Assembly (NCBI RefSeq): GCF_001403635.1
Contig: NZ_LN879467.1
Span: 62,001 to 126,000, forward strand
From: Clostridium massiliamazoniense
GTDB taxonomy: Bacteria; Bacillota; Clostridia; Clostridiales; Clostridiaceae
DNA length: 64,000 nucleotides
Reading direction: 5' to 3'
Part shown: in pieces, positions 1 through 8,542 of the stretch
Numbering within the stretch: the stretch's first letter is position 1
Layout of the letters: the number at the start of each line of letters is the position of its first letter
Notes under the pieces: generated by a model
Database searches by the model: none
What the model saw: only the letters and a program-made list of their open reading frames with translations
Told to the model about the DNA's origin: nothing
Made by a program: the position numbers and the translations under genes

Positions 1-602
1 CAATAAGTGCTTATACAATATTATTACCATTCTACTATGAAGAAGTTAGAGGTATATCTCCAGGGGTGAGTGGATTACTTATGATGGTATTCCCTATAAT
101 GATTTCAATAGTAGCACCTTTAAGTGGAAATTTAGCAGAATTTATTAGAAGAGATAAATTACCTGTTATAGGGCTATTATTATGTGCTATAGGATTCTTT
201 TTATTAAGCACTATTTCAGTACATACTCATATATATTTAATACTTATTTATTTAGCAATAGCAGGAGTTGGAAATGGTTTAACACAAGCACCAATGAATA
301 CAATTGTTATGTCATCAGTTAAACCAAATAAATTAGGTATTGCAGGAAGTGTTAATGGATTAGTTAGAAACTTAGGTATGATATGTGGTATAACATTTGG
401 AACATCTCTTCTATATGAATTGATGAGTCATAAATTAGGCTATACAGTAAAAGGATTTATTCCAGGAAAAGGAGCTGTATTCGTAAGTTCAATGAATATT
501 GTAAATTTCTTATCAGCAATACTTTGTGTTATAGCTATGTGTACAGCTATAAGTATTATGCTTAAAATAAATAAAGAGAAAAAAGCAGAAGTAAGTAAAT
601 AA
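1..602 (+). CDS. MFS drug exporter, DHA2/EmrB-QacA type (C-terminal part)
   Basis: The reading frame is open from base 3, so this is the 3' end of a gene that starts before the window; the GTG at 66 is internal. About 200 residues remain, with four to five hydrophobic helices. The stretch NTIVMSSVKPNKLGIAGS followed by NGLVRNLGMICGITFG is typical of the second half of 14-helix EmrB/QacA-like proton-driven multidrug exporters. It ends in a short charged tail (KINKEKKAEVSK). Substrate cannot be told. A strong terminator follows directly. Confidence 0.85.
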   Translation, partial: ISAYTILLPFYYEEVRGISPGVSGLLMMVFPIMISIVAPLSGNLAEFIRRDKLPVIGLLLCAIGFFLLSTISVHTHIYLILIYLAIAGVGNGLTQAPMNTIVMSSVKPNKLGIAGSVNGLVRNLGMICGITFGTSLLYELMSHKLGYTVKGFIPGKGAVFVSSMNIVNFLSAILCVIAMCTAISIMLKINKEKKAEVSK

Positions 603-616
603 ATTTATTTATTTAT

Positions 617-664
617 AAGTTATGTCATTTAATAATGTTGAATTAAGTGACATAACTTTTTTTT
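617..664 (+). terminator. Rho-independent terminator after MFS gene
   Basis: Perfect 11-bp stem AAGTTATGTCA / TGACATAACTT (617-627 with 648-658) followed by a run of eight T. Confidence 0.9.
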
Positions 665-831
665 ATGTAAATAATTTAAAAAATATCTTATGATTGTATA
701 AATTGATAAAAGAGCTATAATACCATTTTAGAAGAAATATGTTAATATTTTCTTATGGCGATATTGTTTAACTATGTTAAAAAATGAGAGGTGAGTGGGA
801 TTAATATATATAAATATTTAGGAGGACAAAA

Positions 832-2403
832 ATGAAAAGTAAACTTTCGAAAATGTATGAAATGTTAAATGAAATAAAACTTAGAATAGTCTTTCAAAGT
901 ATTTTAATAGGTATTGCAGCAGGAGTTCTTATATCAATATATAGGGTGGTGTTAGATCATGTAATGAAGCATACCTATGAAATATATAGGTTTTTAGGGG
1001 AAAATAAATTTTATATAATTTTTGGAATATTAGTTTTAATGCTAATGAGTTACATTGTAGGTAGTTTTGTAAAAGATGAATCAATGATAAGTGGTAGTGG
1101 AATTCCTCAAATAGAAGGTATACTTACAGGGCATTTTAAGGAACCATCACCAGTAAAGGTTTTAATTTATAAGTTTGTTGGTGGTGTTATAGCCATAGGA
1201 TCTGGATTGTCATTAGGAATAGAAGGACCATCAATTCAACTCGGAGCTACAGTAGCAGATTTATATGGTGGAATAACAAAAAGGTTAAAGATAGAAAAAA
1301 GATTTTTAATTTCAAGTGGTGCCGGTGCAGGTCTTGCAGCAGCTTTTAATGCTCCATTTGCTGGAGTAATGTTTGTTTTGGAGGAAGTACATAAAAAATT
1401 TACTCCTATTTTATTTGTTTCTGCAATAGCTGCATCTGTATCATCAGATATGGTAACTTGGGCATTTTTTGGACAACAACCAATATTATTTGGACGTATA
1501 TTAAAACCTATGCCTGCAAGGGATTATCCATATCTTATAGTTTTAGGAATTATAATGGGGTTTGCAGGAGTTATATACAATATAACATTAGTTAAAACAA
1601 TGGGACTATATAGTAAACTAAAAATATCAGTAAAATATAGAATGATGATACCTTTTGTTTGTGCTATGTTCTTTGGAATATGTTTTCCCCAAGTTTTAGG
1701 GGGAGGATGTTCTTTAATAAATAGCATATTAGTTACAGGAATGGCATTAAAAATTGCTATAGTTCTTTTAATAGCTAAGTTTGCATTTTCAATGATTAGT
1801 TTCTGTTCATCTACACCAGGAGGAATATTATTTCCTTTATTAACTTTAGGCTCATTAATAGGTGTTATTTTTGGAAATATATCAATAAGATATTGTGGGG
1901 TAGACCCTGTTTATATGATTAATTTTGTTTTATTTGCTATGGCAGCAATGTTTGCATCAATAGTAAGAGCTCCAATTACAGGATTAATTTTAGTTTGTGA
2001 AATGAGTGGATCATTTACAGAATTTGGAGCTATAGCTTTAGTATGTGGAATAGCATATTTAACAGCTGAATTATTAAAAAATGAACCTATTTATGAATCA
2101 TTATTTAATATGAGATATCATAATCAAACTAGAATTCCAAATGAAAGTAGCAAAGATTTAATAATTTCTTATATAGTAGAAATGGGTTCATCAATAGTTG
2201 GAAAGAAACTGAAGGAAATAAACTTAGTAGAACATGCTTTAGTAGTATCAATAGAGAGAGAGGGAGAAAGTTTAATACCTAATGGTGATGATATTATTAT
2301 GGCTGGAGATACAATTAATGTAATGGTTAGTGAGAAGAAGGAAATAAAATTAAGAGAAAGACTTGAAAAGATTTGTGTTTGTGAAGAAGAATGTTTAAAA
2401 TAA
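832..2403 (+). CDS. ClC-family H+/Cl- exchange transporter with C-terminal TrkA-C (RCK-C) domain
   Basis: Integral membrane protein of 523 residues that should exchange chloride for protons. The selectivity motifs are all visible: GSGIP at 88-92, GIEGP at 129-133 with the gating glutamate E131, GGILFP at 330-335, and a tyrosine in PIYESLF near 421 matching the central anion-coordinating Tyr. LEEVHKKF (183-190) matches the segment carrying the internal proton glutamate of E. coli ClC-ec1 (E203), so an antiporter is more likely than a channel. Residues about 440-515 form a TrkA-C type regulatory domain. An AGGAGG ribosome site lies 6 bases before the ATG. The canonical GSGIP argues against the fluoride-specific CLCF subfamily. 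Confidence 0.92.
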   Translation: MKSKLSKMYEMLNEIKLRIVFQSILIGIAAGVLISIYRVVLDHVMKHTYEIYRFLGENKFYIIFGILVLMLMSYIVGSFVKDESMISGSGIPQIEGILTGHFKEPSPVKVLIYKFVGGVIAIGSGLSLGIEGPSIQLGATVADLYGGITKRLKIEKRFLISSGAGAGLAAAFNAPFAGVMFVLEEVHKKFTPILFVSAIAASVSSDMVTWAFFGQQPILFGRILKPMPARDYPYLIVLGIIMGFAGVIYNITLVKTMGLYSKLKISVKYRMMIPFVCAMFFGICFPQVLGGGCSLINSILVTGMALKIAIVLLIAKFAFSMISFCSSTPGGILFPLLTLGSLIGVIFGNISIRYCGVDPVYMINFVLFAMAAMFASIVRAPITGLILVCEMSGSFTEFGAIALVCGIAYLTAELLKNEPIYESLFNMRYHNQTRIPNESSKDLIISYIVEMGSSIVGKKLKEINLVEHALVVSIEREGESLIPNGDDIIMAGDTINVMVSEKKEIKLRERLEKICVCEEECLK

Positions 2404-2478
2404 TAGTATTAATGTAGTAAAGAGGGAGAATTTTGGGTATAATAAGATTAAAATTAGCACTAGAAAAGGAGCATTTTT

Positions 2479-2766
2479 ATGGCAAGTATAGATGAAATAA
2501 AAGCAGGAATTAACAATTTACCTAATGTTAAAGATATAGATTCATTAATAGCAGAAGGAAAATGTGAGTCACATGATACAATAGCAGAGGCTATAACAAC
2601 TTATTTAAATGACCTAGGAGAATATATCCATCATGATGAGGATGAAGAACATAGTCCTTTAGAAATTATCAACCAAAGCGGTATTGTTAATGTATTAAAA
2701 GAAAAGGGATATGATGTAGTATTAGAAGAAAATGATGGAGATTATTCAATAGGTGTAGATTGGTAA
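2479..2766 (+). CDS. small acidic protein of unknown function
   Basis: A 95-residue soluble protein, very acidic (HHDEDEEH near 51-58; EENDGDYSIGVDW at the end), without membrane segments or signal peptide. AAAAGGAG lies 7 bases before the ATG. It follows the ClC gene by 75 bases, and a short AT-rich stretch between them (GTATAAT at 2436-2442) may hold its own promoter. I do not recognise a family. A terminator shared with the convergent YibE/F gene follows. Confidence 0.75.
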   Translation: MASIDEIKAGINNLPNVKDIDSLIAEGKCESHDTIAEAITTYLNDLGEYIHHDEDEEHSPLEIINQSGIVNVLKEKGYDVVLEENDGDYSIGVDW

Positions 2767-2806
2767 TATAACAAATGGTGAACCTATATAGCTAGATAAA
2801 AGGCAG

Positions 2807-2842
2807 AGAGGATGTATCTGTAATTTGATACATCCTCTTTTA
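2807..2842. terminator. bidirectional terminator between convergent genes
   Basis: Stem AGAGGATGTATC / GATACATCCTCT (2807-2818 with 2827-2838), T-run on the plus side; it sits between the ends of two convergent genes. The GATGTATC stem recurs at 18711, 38671 and 51295. Confidence 0.85.
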
Positions 2843-4003
2843 TTAATTATTTAAAATTTCTCTATCACTTTTTACTTTTTTTACTTTTATGTATAAATAG
2901 CTAGCAATTACAGCTGTAATAGGTATTGTTAAAAGCATTCCAATACTTCCAGCAAGGGATTGTAAAAGCTCTGTTGAAATAATTTCTTTGGAAATTATTT
3001 CGGAAAAATTTCCACCATACATTAAAAGTAATAAGATAGTTGTTAAAGAAGAACCTATATAAGCTAAAATAAGTGTATTAGTCATGGTTCCCATTATATC
3101 TTTTCCAATAGTAAGTCCAGATGTAAGAGATTTTTTAAAGGTAACATCCTTTACTTCCTTACAAAATTCAAATAAGGAAGAAGCAATAGAAATAGCAACG
3201 TCCATAGTGGCACCTAATGCTCCTAATATAATAGCTGCAAAGGTAAGTGCTTTTAAATCAAATGAAGGTAAGTTCATAGCAGCACTTGTATTCAAAAGTA
3301 GAATACTATCTTGGCTAGAAAGTCCTGTTAAATTAAGTACCTTATTCATTAATAATGTTATTAATGAAACTACAAGTACACCACCTATACATCCTATTGC
3401 AGCAGCAAGAGATTTTTTAGTATATCCACTTACAAGTGGTAAGGTAGTAATTATTATAAAAATTGCTGTTAAAATAGATGTAATATAAATATTGTATCCA
3501 GCAAAAATAGATGGAATAAATAACATAAAGATAGAACCACAAGTTATTGTTAAAGAAATAATAGTTTTTAGTCCATTAATTTTACCTAAAACTAATAGAC
3601 CTATAAAAAATAAAGCTATTAAAAAAAATAATCCATTAATTCGATAGTGATCCCCTAAAAAGATACTATCTTCAGTCTTGTGAACTACGAATTTATCTCC
3701 AACATTTATTGTATTTTCCTCATATCCAGGAATACCCCCAGATAGTTGAGAGGCAACGACTTCTTGTCCTTTTAAATCTTTATTGAGTATTTTTACACTT
3801 ACGCTAGTAGAAGTCATGCCTTCACTAGTTTTTTCTGTATCTATTATTCTAGTTACTTTACCAACATAATTTGTATAATTATCAGTTCTTAACATGGATT
3901 TTCCGTTGTTTAAAAAAAAGTAACCAGCAAATATTATAATTGTAGAACTTATAATAAGTATTAAGTTTAGTATATTGGTCGTTTTTTTATTTATATTTAA
4001 AAT
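2843..4003 (-). CDS. YibE/F family membrane protein (probable AUU start)
   Basis: Polytopic membrane protein. After an extracytoplasmic N-terminal segment there are about seven hydrophobic helices in the YibE/F pattern, including GALGATMDVAISIASSLFE and TNTLILAYIGSSL. Function in the cell is not established. The first ATG in frame (3895) would delete the N-terminal membrane anchor: 36 in-frame codons upstream encode KKTTNILNLILIISSTIIIF followed by AGYFF, a normal signal anchor, and hold no ATG, GTG or TTG. A GGGGG ribosome site (4011-4015) is spaced 7 bases from an ATT codon at 4003-4001, so I place the start there, giving 386 residues. A frameshift in nearby A/T runs is the alternative, but no ATG lies upstream in the other frames either. 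Confidence 0.8.
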   Translation of the reverse strand: MLNINKKTTNILNLILIISSTIIIFAGYFFLNNGKSMLRTDNYTNYVGKVTRIIDTEKTSEGMTSTSVSVKILNKDLKGQEVVASQLSGGIPGYEENTINVGDKFVVHKTEDSIFLGDHYRINGLFFLIALFFIGLLVLGKINGLKTIISLTITCGSIFMLFIPSIFAGYNIYITSILTAIFIIITTLPLVSGYTKKSLAAAIGCIGGVLVVSLITLLMNKVLNLTGLSSQDSILLLNTSAAMNLPSFDLKALTFAAIILGALGATMDVAISIASSLFEFCKEVKDVTFKKSLTSGLTIGKDIMGTMTNTLILAYIGSSLTTILLLLMYGGNFSEIISKEIISTELLQSLAGSIGMLLTIPITAVIASYLYIKVKKVKSDREILNN

Positions 4004-4184
4004 ACTAATTCCCCCTTTATTTAAATTTCACTAAATTAAGTATAATAAATAGTTATTAGATATTTATTAACAAAGAAAAAAAAATAATAAATTTTACTTT
4101 AAGAATAAACTTTATTAAACCACCTAGAAATAGTATAATTAACAAGACAAGATGAAATTTACTTAATTTAGGAGTGATATTCAA

Positions 4185-5363
4185 ATGATAAATGATATAC
4201 TTAATAGAATTGAAAGTGAAAATGGAGAATTAGAATTATTATATAGTAGACATGATGAAAGTAGTTATGGATATGTTGACTTTTCATTGAAAACTATAGA
4301 TCATAGTGATGTAGTTTTAAGGGTAAAAGAAGAGGAAATGAATATATTAAAGTTTTTATTAATATATAGAATTGTGAGTAATTCAGATGAAAATCTCTTC
4401 GAAAAAATGTCTAAATTACTTGTTTTAGAAAATGATAATATTGTAAATCTATTATATATCTTAAAGAAAAATCAAATTGATTTAGATAAGAGTATAGAAG
4501 ATATACTTAAGTATAGAAGACATGATTTAGTAAGTAATTTATTAAATTCCTTAAATAATGTTATAGAACAAATAGATACATATAGTTTAATTAATATTAC
4601 AGTTGAAGAATTAGACTCTTTATGCAAAGAAGAATTTTATATAGAAAAATTTAAAAAAGCTAGATATAAAGTTTTTTCATATATGGCTGAAGAGTTAATT
4701 GAGTCAAGAGAAGATGGATTAACTAAAGAGGAAAGAGCTTTAGTTAAGTCAACAATTTTATCTTTAGCACTAAGAAAAAAAGAAAATCTGTATTATATAA
4801 CCAAAGAAATAATTAGGGAAATGACAAGTGATATAAAAGATAAAATAGAATTAAATAGTGAGAGAATACTTGAAGGAGTAAAGGAACATAAGAGTTATAG
4901 AGGATATGAACTAATTAGTAATTATGATTCAGATACTTTAATCTTAGAAGAAAATAGTGATTTTTATAGAAAAGTAGATATATTATTATTTATTATTCCA
5001 TTTTTATATTGTGAAGTTAAGGAAGAGGAAGAAGAAATAGAATATTTAGAACTAAATGAGAATGAAGAAGAACATCAAGAAGATGGAAATCAAATAAATG
5101 AAGAAATTATTGTCAATGAACTAAGAAAATTTAGAAAAATAATTCCATCTGCAAAACAAATGACTGAACGATATTATAATCGTAGAAAAGATATTATAGA
5201 TGAGCAGTTTAAAAGAATATTAGAACTTTTTAATAATGTTGATTTAGAAAGAGCTATAAAGGTTGATTTTATTCCTATAGAGGAAGTTAGAGACTATTTA
5301 ATAGAAGAAGGATATCTATTAGAAGAGCATAGAGAGGAAAATAAAACAACAATAAGCTGGTAG
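4185..5363 (+). CDS. uncharacterised cytosolic protein, 392 aa
   Basis: No recognised domain. The protein is alpha-helical in appearance and has no membrane segment. A highly acidic linker (about residues 275-305, EVKEEEEEIEYLELNENEEE and onward) separates the N-terminal part from a basic helical C-terminal part (SAKQMTERYYNRRKDIIDEQ, about 325-344). The start has a moderate ribosome site (TTTAGGAGTG, 4168-4177). A TATAAT at 4136 could be its -10. The next gene, a small membrane protein, begins 26 bases after its stop, so the two are probably co-transcribed. Confidence 0.75.
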   Translation: MINDILNRIESENGELELLYSRHDESSYGYVDFSLKTIDHSDVVLRVKEEEMNILKFLLIYRIVSNSDENLFEKMSKLLVLENDNIVNLLYILKKNQIDLDKSIEDILKYRRHDLVSNLLNSLNNVIEQIDTYSLINITVEELDSLCKEEFYIEKFKKARYKVFSYMAEELIESREDGLTKEERALVKSTILSLALRKKENLYYITKEIIREMTSDIKDKIELNSERILEGVKEHKSYRGYELISNYDSDTLILEENSDFYRKVDILLFIIPFLYCEVKEEEEEIEYLELNENEEEHQEDGNQINEEIIVNELRKFRKIIPSAKQMTERYYNRRKDIIDEQFKRILELFNNVDLERAIKVDFIPIEEVRDYLIEEGYLLEEHREENKTTISW

Positions 5364-5389
5364 CAAAGAATTAAAATAAGGTGGTAATA

Positions 5390-5584
5390 ATGAAATTTGT
5401 TAAGTGGAAAAGTATAAAAATATTGGCATTGATAGCAACAGGAATTTTATTTATTATTCCTTATACTAATAAAAGTTTTTCAAATAATTTTACATTGGTG
5501 TTAAGTGGAGTAGCATTGACAATTTACATAATCGCAGCAGTTTTTGAAGAAAGAAAAAAACAGGGCATTGGTAAATTGGTATAA
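5390..5584 (+). CDS. small two-helix membrane protein
   Basis: Sixty-four residues with two hydrophobic segments (ILALIATGILFIIPYT and LVLSGVALTIYIIAAVF) and charged ends. The frame opens at 5381, but the AAGGTGG at 5378-5384 fits the ATG at 5390 and not an earlier start. It follows the 392-residue gene closely. Copy A of the dispersed repeat begins 13 bases after its stop. No family recognised. Confidence 0.65.
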   Translation: MKFVKWKSIKILALIATGILFIIPYTNKSFSNNFTLVLSGVALTIYIIAAVFEERKKQGIGKLV

Positions 5585-5597
5585 CATACTTATAAAT

Positions 5598-5743
5598 AAA
5601 CTGAGACTTAATTCAGATAGAGTAGTAACTAAATCTGAATTTTAATGAAAGTTATTTATGGACATGTGCCTGTTTAACTTCAGATATAGAATGGAGTTAA
5701 ACAGATACTAGTCATAGAAGAGTTAAGCTAGTTAAGAAATTTT
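5598..5743 (+). repeat. dispersed structured repeat, copy A
   Basis: Begins AAACTGAGACTTAATTCAG; first hairpin arms ATTCAGATAGAGT / CTAAATCTGAAT, then GAAAGTTATTTA, an inner perfect stem CTGTTTAACT / AGTTAAACAG, and ACTAGTCATAG. Same family as copies at 6715, 9177, 24560, 29743, 41498, 51848, 52981 and 54043. With copy B in the same orientation it brackets the gene at 5830-6702. Confidence 0.75.
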
Positions 5744-5829
5744 AATACATCTCCGTTTTTAATGGAAAAAAGAATATTTTATTATTAAAGGTAAATAATA
5801 TAAATATATATTTTTGGGAGATGAATTAA

Positions 5830-6702
5830 ATGAAAAGAAGAATATTTCAAATATTATATCTAAAAGAGGATACTTTAAGTGATTTAGACTTACTTTATGG
5901 ATGTCATCATAGAGTTATGCAAGAATATATGAAAAGGTTTAAACTATTAGATAAATTATATATAAATGAATTTATAAATTTAGATTCAAAGGATTTGGAA
6001 GAAGAATTTATTTTAGAGCGGATACCAATACTAGAAAGATTAGTTCCTTTTAGCATACTTAAGATATTAACATCAAGAGGATCTATTAAATATTTGTATA
6101 ATGATGAAGACATAAATTTAATAAAATTATATTTAGAAGTTTGTATTGAAGGGTATAATGAGATTTATGATGATATAGAATTGCTTAAATTTTGTAAGAA
6201 TATAATAAAAATACTTCCTAATGTTTCAGATAGTAAATATGTAATAGAGGATTATGGAATTGCTATGATGTTTAAAGATTTCATATTAAGTTATTACAAA
6301 GATTATAGAGTTAATATAAATCCTATGATAAATGTAATTATTTTAGAAATAATAAGATTTTATATAGGGAAAATTCATGGAGTAATTATTGTAGATGAAC
6401 TACTAGAAGTATACAAGAAGATTATTGTATATTGTGAAATTCAAGTATATGGATATATAGTCGGTCAAATAAGAGCTGGTTTCACAATAGAATTAATAAA
6501 TGATTTAGTTAAGTATTATAATAATAGAGATATTTTAGCAAATAGACCTTACTTAAGATTTATATTCTTTTATATTAAAGAAGCAAAGGTTGGAGAGGGC
6601 ATAAGAAGGAATATAGGAAGTGATGAATTAATTAAAGTGGAAGAAAGATTACTAAATGCTTATGAAAATAGATTAAAACAATTAGTAAATAGTGTAAAGT
6701 AA
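5830..6702 (+). CDS. uncharacterised protein, 290 aa, bracketed by direct repeats
   Basis: Helical, soluble protein without a recognised domain; composition is rich in Ile, Tyr, Leu and Lys. The ribosome site TTGGGAGATG lies 8 bases before the ATG. The gene stands alone: dispersed repeat A ends 87 bases upstream and repeat B starts 12 bases after the stop, both in the same orientation as the gene. No sign of signal peptide or membrane span. The bracket by direct repeats suggests it could have been acquired or moved as a unit. Confidence 0.7.
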   Translation: MKRRIFQILYLKEDTLSDLDLLYGCHHRVMQEYMKRFKLLDKLYINEFINLDSKDLEEEFILERIPILERLVPFSILKILTSRGSIKYLYNDEDINLIKLYLEVCIEGYNEIYDDIELLKFCKNIIKILPNVSDSKYVIEDYGIAMMFKDFILSYYKDYRVNINPMINVIILEIIRFYIGKIHGVIIVDELLEVYKKIIVYCEIQVYGYIVGQIRAGFTIELINDLVKYYNNRDILANRPYLRFIFFYIKEAKVGEGIRRNIGSDELIKVEERLLNAYENRLKQLVNSVK

Positions 6703-6714
6703 TAATTTTTATAT

Positions 6715-6850
6715 AAACTTAGACTTAATTCAGGTGGAATTTTGACTCCATCTGAATACTTAGTCAAAGTTATTTATAAGCGAGAGGATGTTTATCTCCT
6801 ATTTATAGAAGATAGGAATATATTATAGCTTCTAGCTATTAGATAAATTT
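6715..6850 (+). repeat. dispersed structured repeat, copy B
   Basis: Begins AAACTTAGACTTAATTCAGG, hairpin ATTCAGGTGGAATT / GACTCCATCTGAAT, then CTTAGTCAAAGTTATTTATA, GAGGATGTTTATCTCC, and closes with CTAGCTATTAGATAAATTT. GTTATTTA near the 5' side can pair with TAGATAA at the 3' side. It starts 12 bases after the stop of the upstream gene. Confidence 0.8.
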
Positions 6851-6906
6851 AAAAACTTTAAGAATATAATCAAAAGTTATCAAGTGTGGATGCAATATAA
6901 AGAATA

Positions 6907-7881
6907 TTATTTATATATAGAATTTAATTTTGAATATATATCATTTGAAATTTTTGCTATGATTTCACAAGCAGCATTAGAGTTATCTTTTAAAATAACT
7001 TCTTTTTTTTCTCCATTAGTAATAGGAGTATCACCTATATTTTTAGTTAATATAACTAATATATAATTAATGTTATCGCCATAAATTATACCAGCATCAT
7101 GATAATAACCAAAGTTTGTTCCTATTTTATGAGCTACTTTATCATAAGGTAAATATTTATCTAATCTATCATGAAAAATAGTATTCTTTAAATGTTTTAT
7201 AATATCTTCGTAAATTGGGTTATTATCAGGATTATCATAAAGTCTTTTTAATAGTACACCAACTTGATTAGCTGTTAAAGTTCCATTTGCAGCTGCTTTC
7301 CCAGTTATTTTTTCATAATAAGGTCCTGCATATCCTCCAATTTTTCCGAGCATTCTAGCAGCAATGTTATCAGAATGAGTCATAGATAATTCAATAGCTT
7401 TTTCAACTGTAATAGGATTTATTTTTTTTTGATTTTGTAATATCCCAGTACCTTCTTCATAATCGGTATTAGGATTATAGCTTATAAGTTTATCTTTACT
7501 TAGTTTACCTTCATGGATTAAATCAGCAATGCTCATTACATTACCTAATTTACGAACACTAGCCCCTTTAAAATATTTTTCATCATTTAAGGAGTAGGTT
7601 GTACCAGTTTGTAGATTTTCATAATAAACAGCTATATTATTTCCATAATTACCTATGTTATCAGAAATAGAATTTTTTACAGCTTCAATTTCCATTTCTT
7701 TTAATTGTTCTGGAGTAAGTTTAATTTCCTTTTCCTCTTCTTTTACGTCAGTAGTAGTTGCTTCAGTTGGATTAGATGGCTTCTTTTTTTTACTAAATGT
7801 TTGTTGATTAGCAATTGTAGCTAAAATACCTAAAATCACTAAGGTAGATAAGGTTATTATAATTACATTTTTATTTTTCAT
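6907..7881 (-). CDS. membrane-anchored class A beta-lactamase-like serine hydrolase
   Basis: A signal anchor (about residues 5-24) is followed by a charged linker and a penicillin-recognising fold. The active-site S108-V-R-K111 and S170-D-N172 are present. The usual KTG triad is K252-I-G-T (AHKIGTNFG). No EPELN-type element carrying the deacylating glutamate of true class A beta-lactamases is visible; that region reads GKAAANGTLTANQ. It may therefore be a wall-related or non-hydrolytic relative rather than a resistance enzyme. The frame opens at a TTG at 7893, but GGGGG sits 5 bases before the ATG at 7881, which I take as the start (324 aa). Confidence 0.85.
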   Translation of the reverse strand: MKNKNVIIITLSTLVILGILATIANQQTFSKKKKPSNPTEATTTDVKEEEKEIKLTPEQLKEMEIEAVKNSISDNIGNYGNNIAVYYENLQTGTTYSLNDEKYFKGASVRKLGNVMSIADLIHEGKLSKDKLISYNPNTDYEEGTGILQNQKKINPITVEKAIELSMTHSDNIAARMLGKIGGYAGPYYEKITGKAAANGTLTANQVGVLLKRLYDNPDNNPIYEDIIKHLKNTIFHDRLDKYLPYDKVAHKIGTNFGYYHDAGIIYGDNINYILVILTKNIGDTPITNGEKKEVILKDNSNAACEIIAKISNDIYSKLNSIYK

Positions 7882-8196
7882 TTTGTCCCCCAAATAATTA
7901 ATATCAATGCATTTAATATTTTAAATTTAATTATATTTAGTAAATATAAACTTGGTTTTAATTGAAAGTAAATAAAAGGTAACTTGGTCTTTATCAAGCA
8001 ATAGCCTTATATTATTCAATATATATTTGTAAAATATAGTTAATTTTATACTATATGTTTATTTTTTAAAATCTATAAAAAGCACTAGAGAAGACTATTT
8101 TATTTGGTAATTTTTATTTTTTATTAAAAGTATTAGCTATGTAGTGTAATAGAAACTTATGAGCTACTAGTTAATTGATAAAATTGTAAGGAAAAT
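7882..8196. other. intergenic region, no clear gene
   Basis: 315 bases between divergent genes. Very AT-rich, presumably holding the promoter of the beta-lactamase-like gene near its left end. A stretch near 8135-8180 (ACTAGTTAATTGATAAAA) faintly resembles the 3' end of the dispersed repeat, too weakly to call. No ORF with a ribosome site was found. Confidence 0.4.
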
Positions 8197-8225
8197 TTGA
8201 AATTTGTAGAATTTAATAATATAAT
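8197..8225 (+). promoter_or_regulatory. sigma-A type promoter
   Basis: TTGAAA (8197-8202), 17-base spacer, perfect TATAAT (8220-8225); lies 37 bases upstream of the small gene at 8262. Confidence 0.75.
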
Positions 8226-8261
8226 AAGTAATAATATATTTATGAATTGGAGGATTTCTTT

Positions 8262-8453
8262 ATGGCTACTAAAAAAGAAATTATGGATTCTATTATAACT
8301 TGGGATGTTATAACAAATGATGAAAATGGTAATCCTATAGAGTGTGTAGAAGTAACATTTCCAGATAGAATTATAGATGTTAATATGGATACAAGAGAAG
8401 TTAATATTGGTTTAATAGTGAAAAAAATATTAGAAGATGATTTATATAAATAA
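8262..8453 (+). CDS. small protein of unknown function, 63 aa
   Basis: Soluble, acidic small protein (MATKKEIMDSIITWDVITND...). The frame opens at a TTG at 8247, but GGAGG at 8249-8253 is spaced 8 bases from the ATG at 8262, so the start is there. It has its own near-consensus promoter upstream and a strong terminator 7 bases downstream, so it is a monocistronic, probably well-expressed gene. No family recognised. Confidence 0.75.
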   Translation: MATKKEIMDSIITWDVITNDENGNPIECVEVTFPDRIIDVNMDTREVNIGLIVKKILEDDLYK

Positions 8454-8460
8454 TAGATAA

Positions 8461-8507
8461 AGGCGTAGAATCTAAACTTTTAGGATTAGATTTTACGTCT
8501 ATTTTTA
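8461..8507 (+). terminator. Rho-independent terminator
   Basis: Stem AGGCGTAGAATCTAA / TTAGATTTTACGTCT (8461-8475 with 8486-8500) with G-T pairs, followed by ATTTTT. Confidence 0.85.
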
Positions 8508-8542
8508 AATAGAATAACTAAAGAGGACAAGGAGGTCTTATT

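Noticed and set aside
724-831. Possible fluoride riboswitch before the ClC gene (GGCGATATTG)
   Set aside because: Only the first bases resemble the crcB motif; the downstream pairing elements are missing and the ClC protein has the chloride-type GSGIP, not the CLCF signature.
3084-3488. Long plus-strand frame opposite the YibE/F gene
   Set aside because: Shadow of the minus-strand membrane gene; no ribosome site and no sensible domain.
8085-8180. Possible further copy of the dispersed repeat
   Set aside because: Only a short stretch near ACTAGTTAATTGATAAAA resembles the 3' end; hairpin and ordered motifs are missing.
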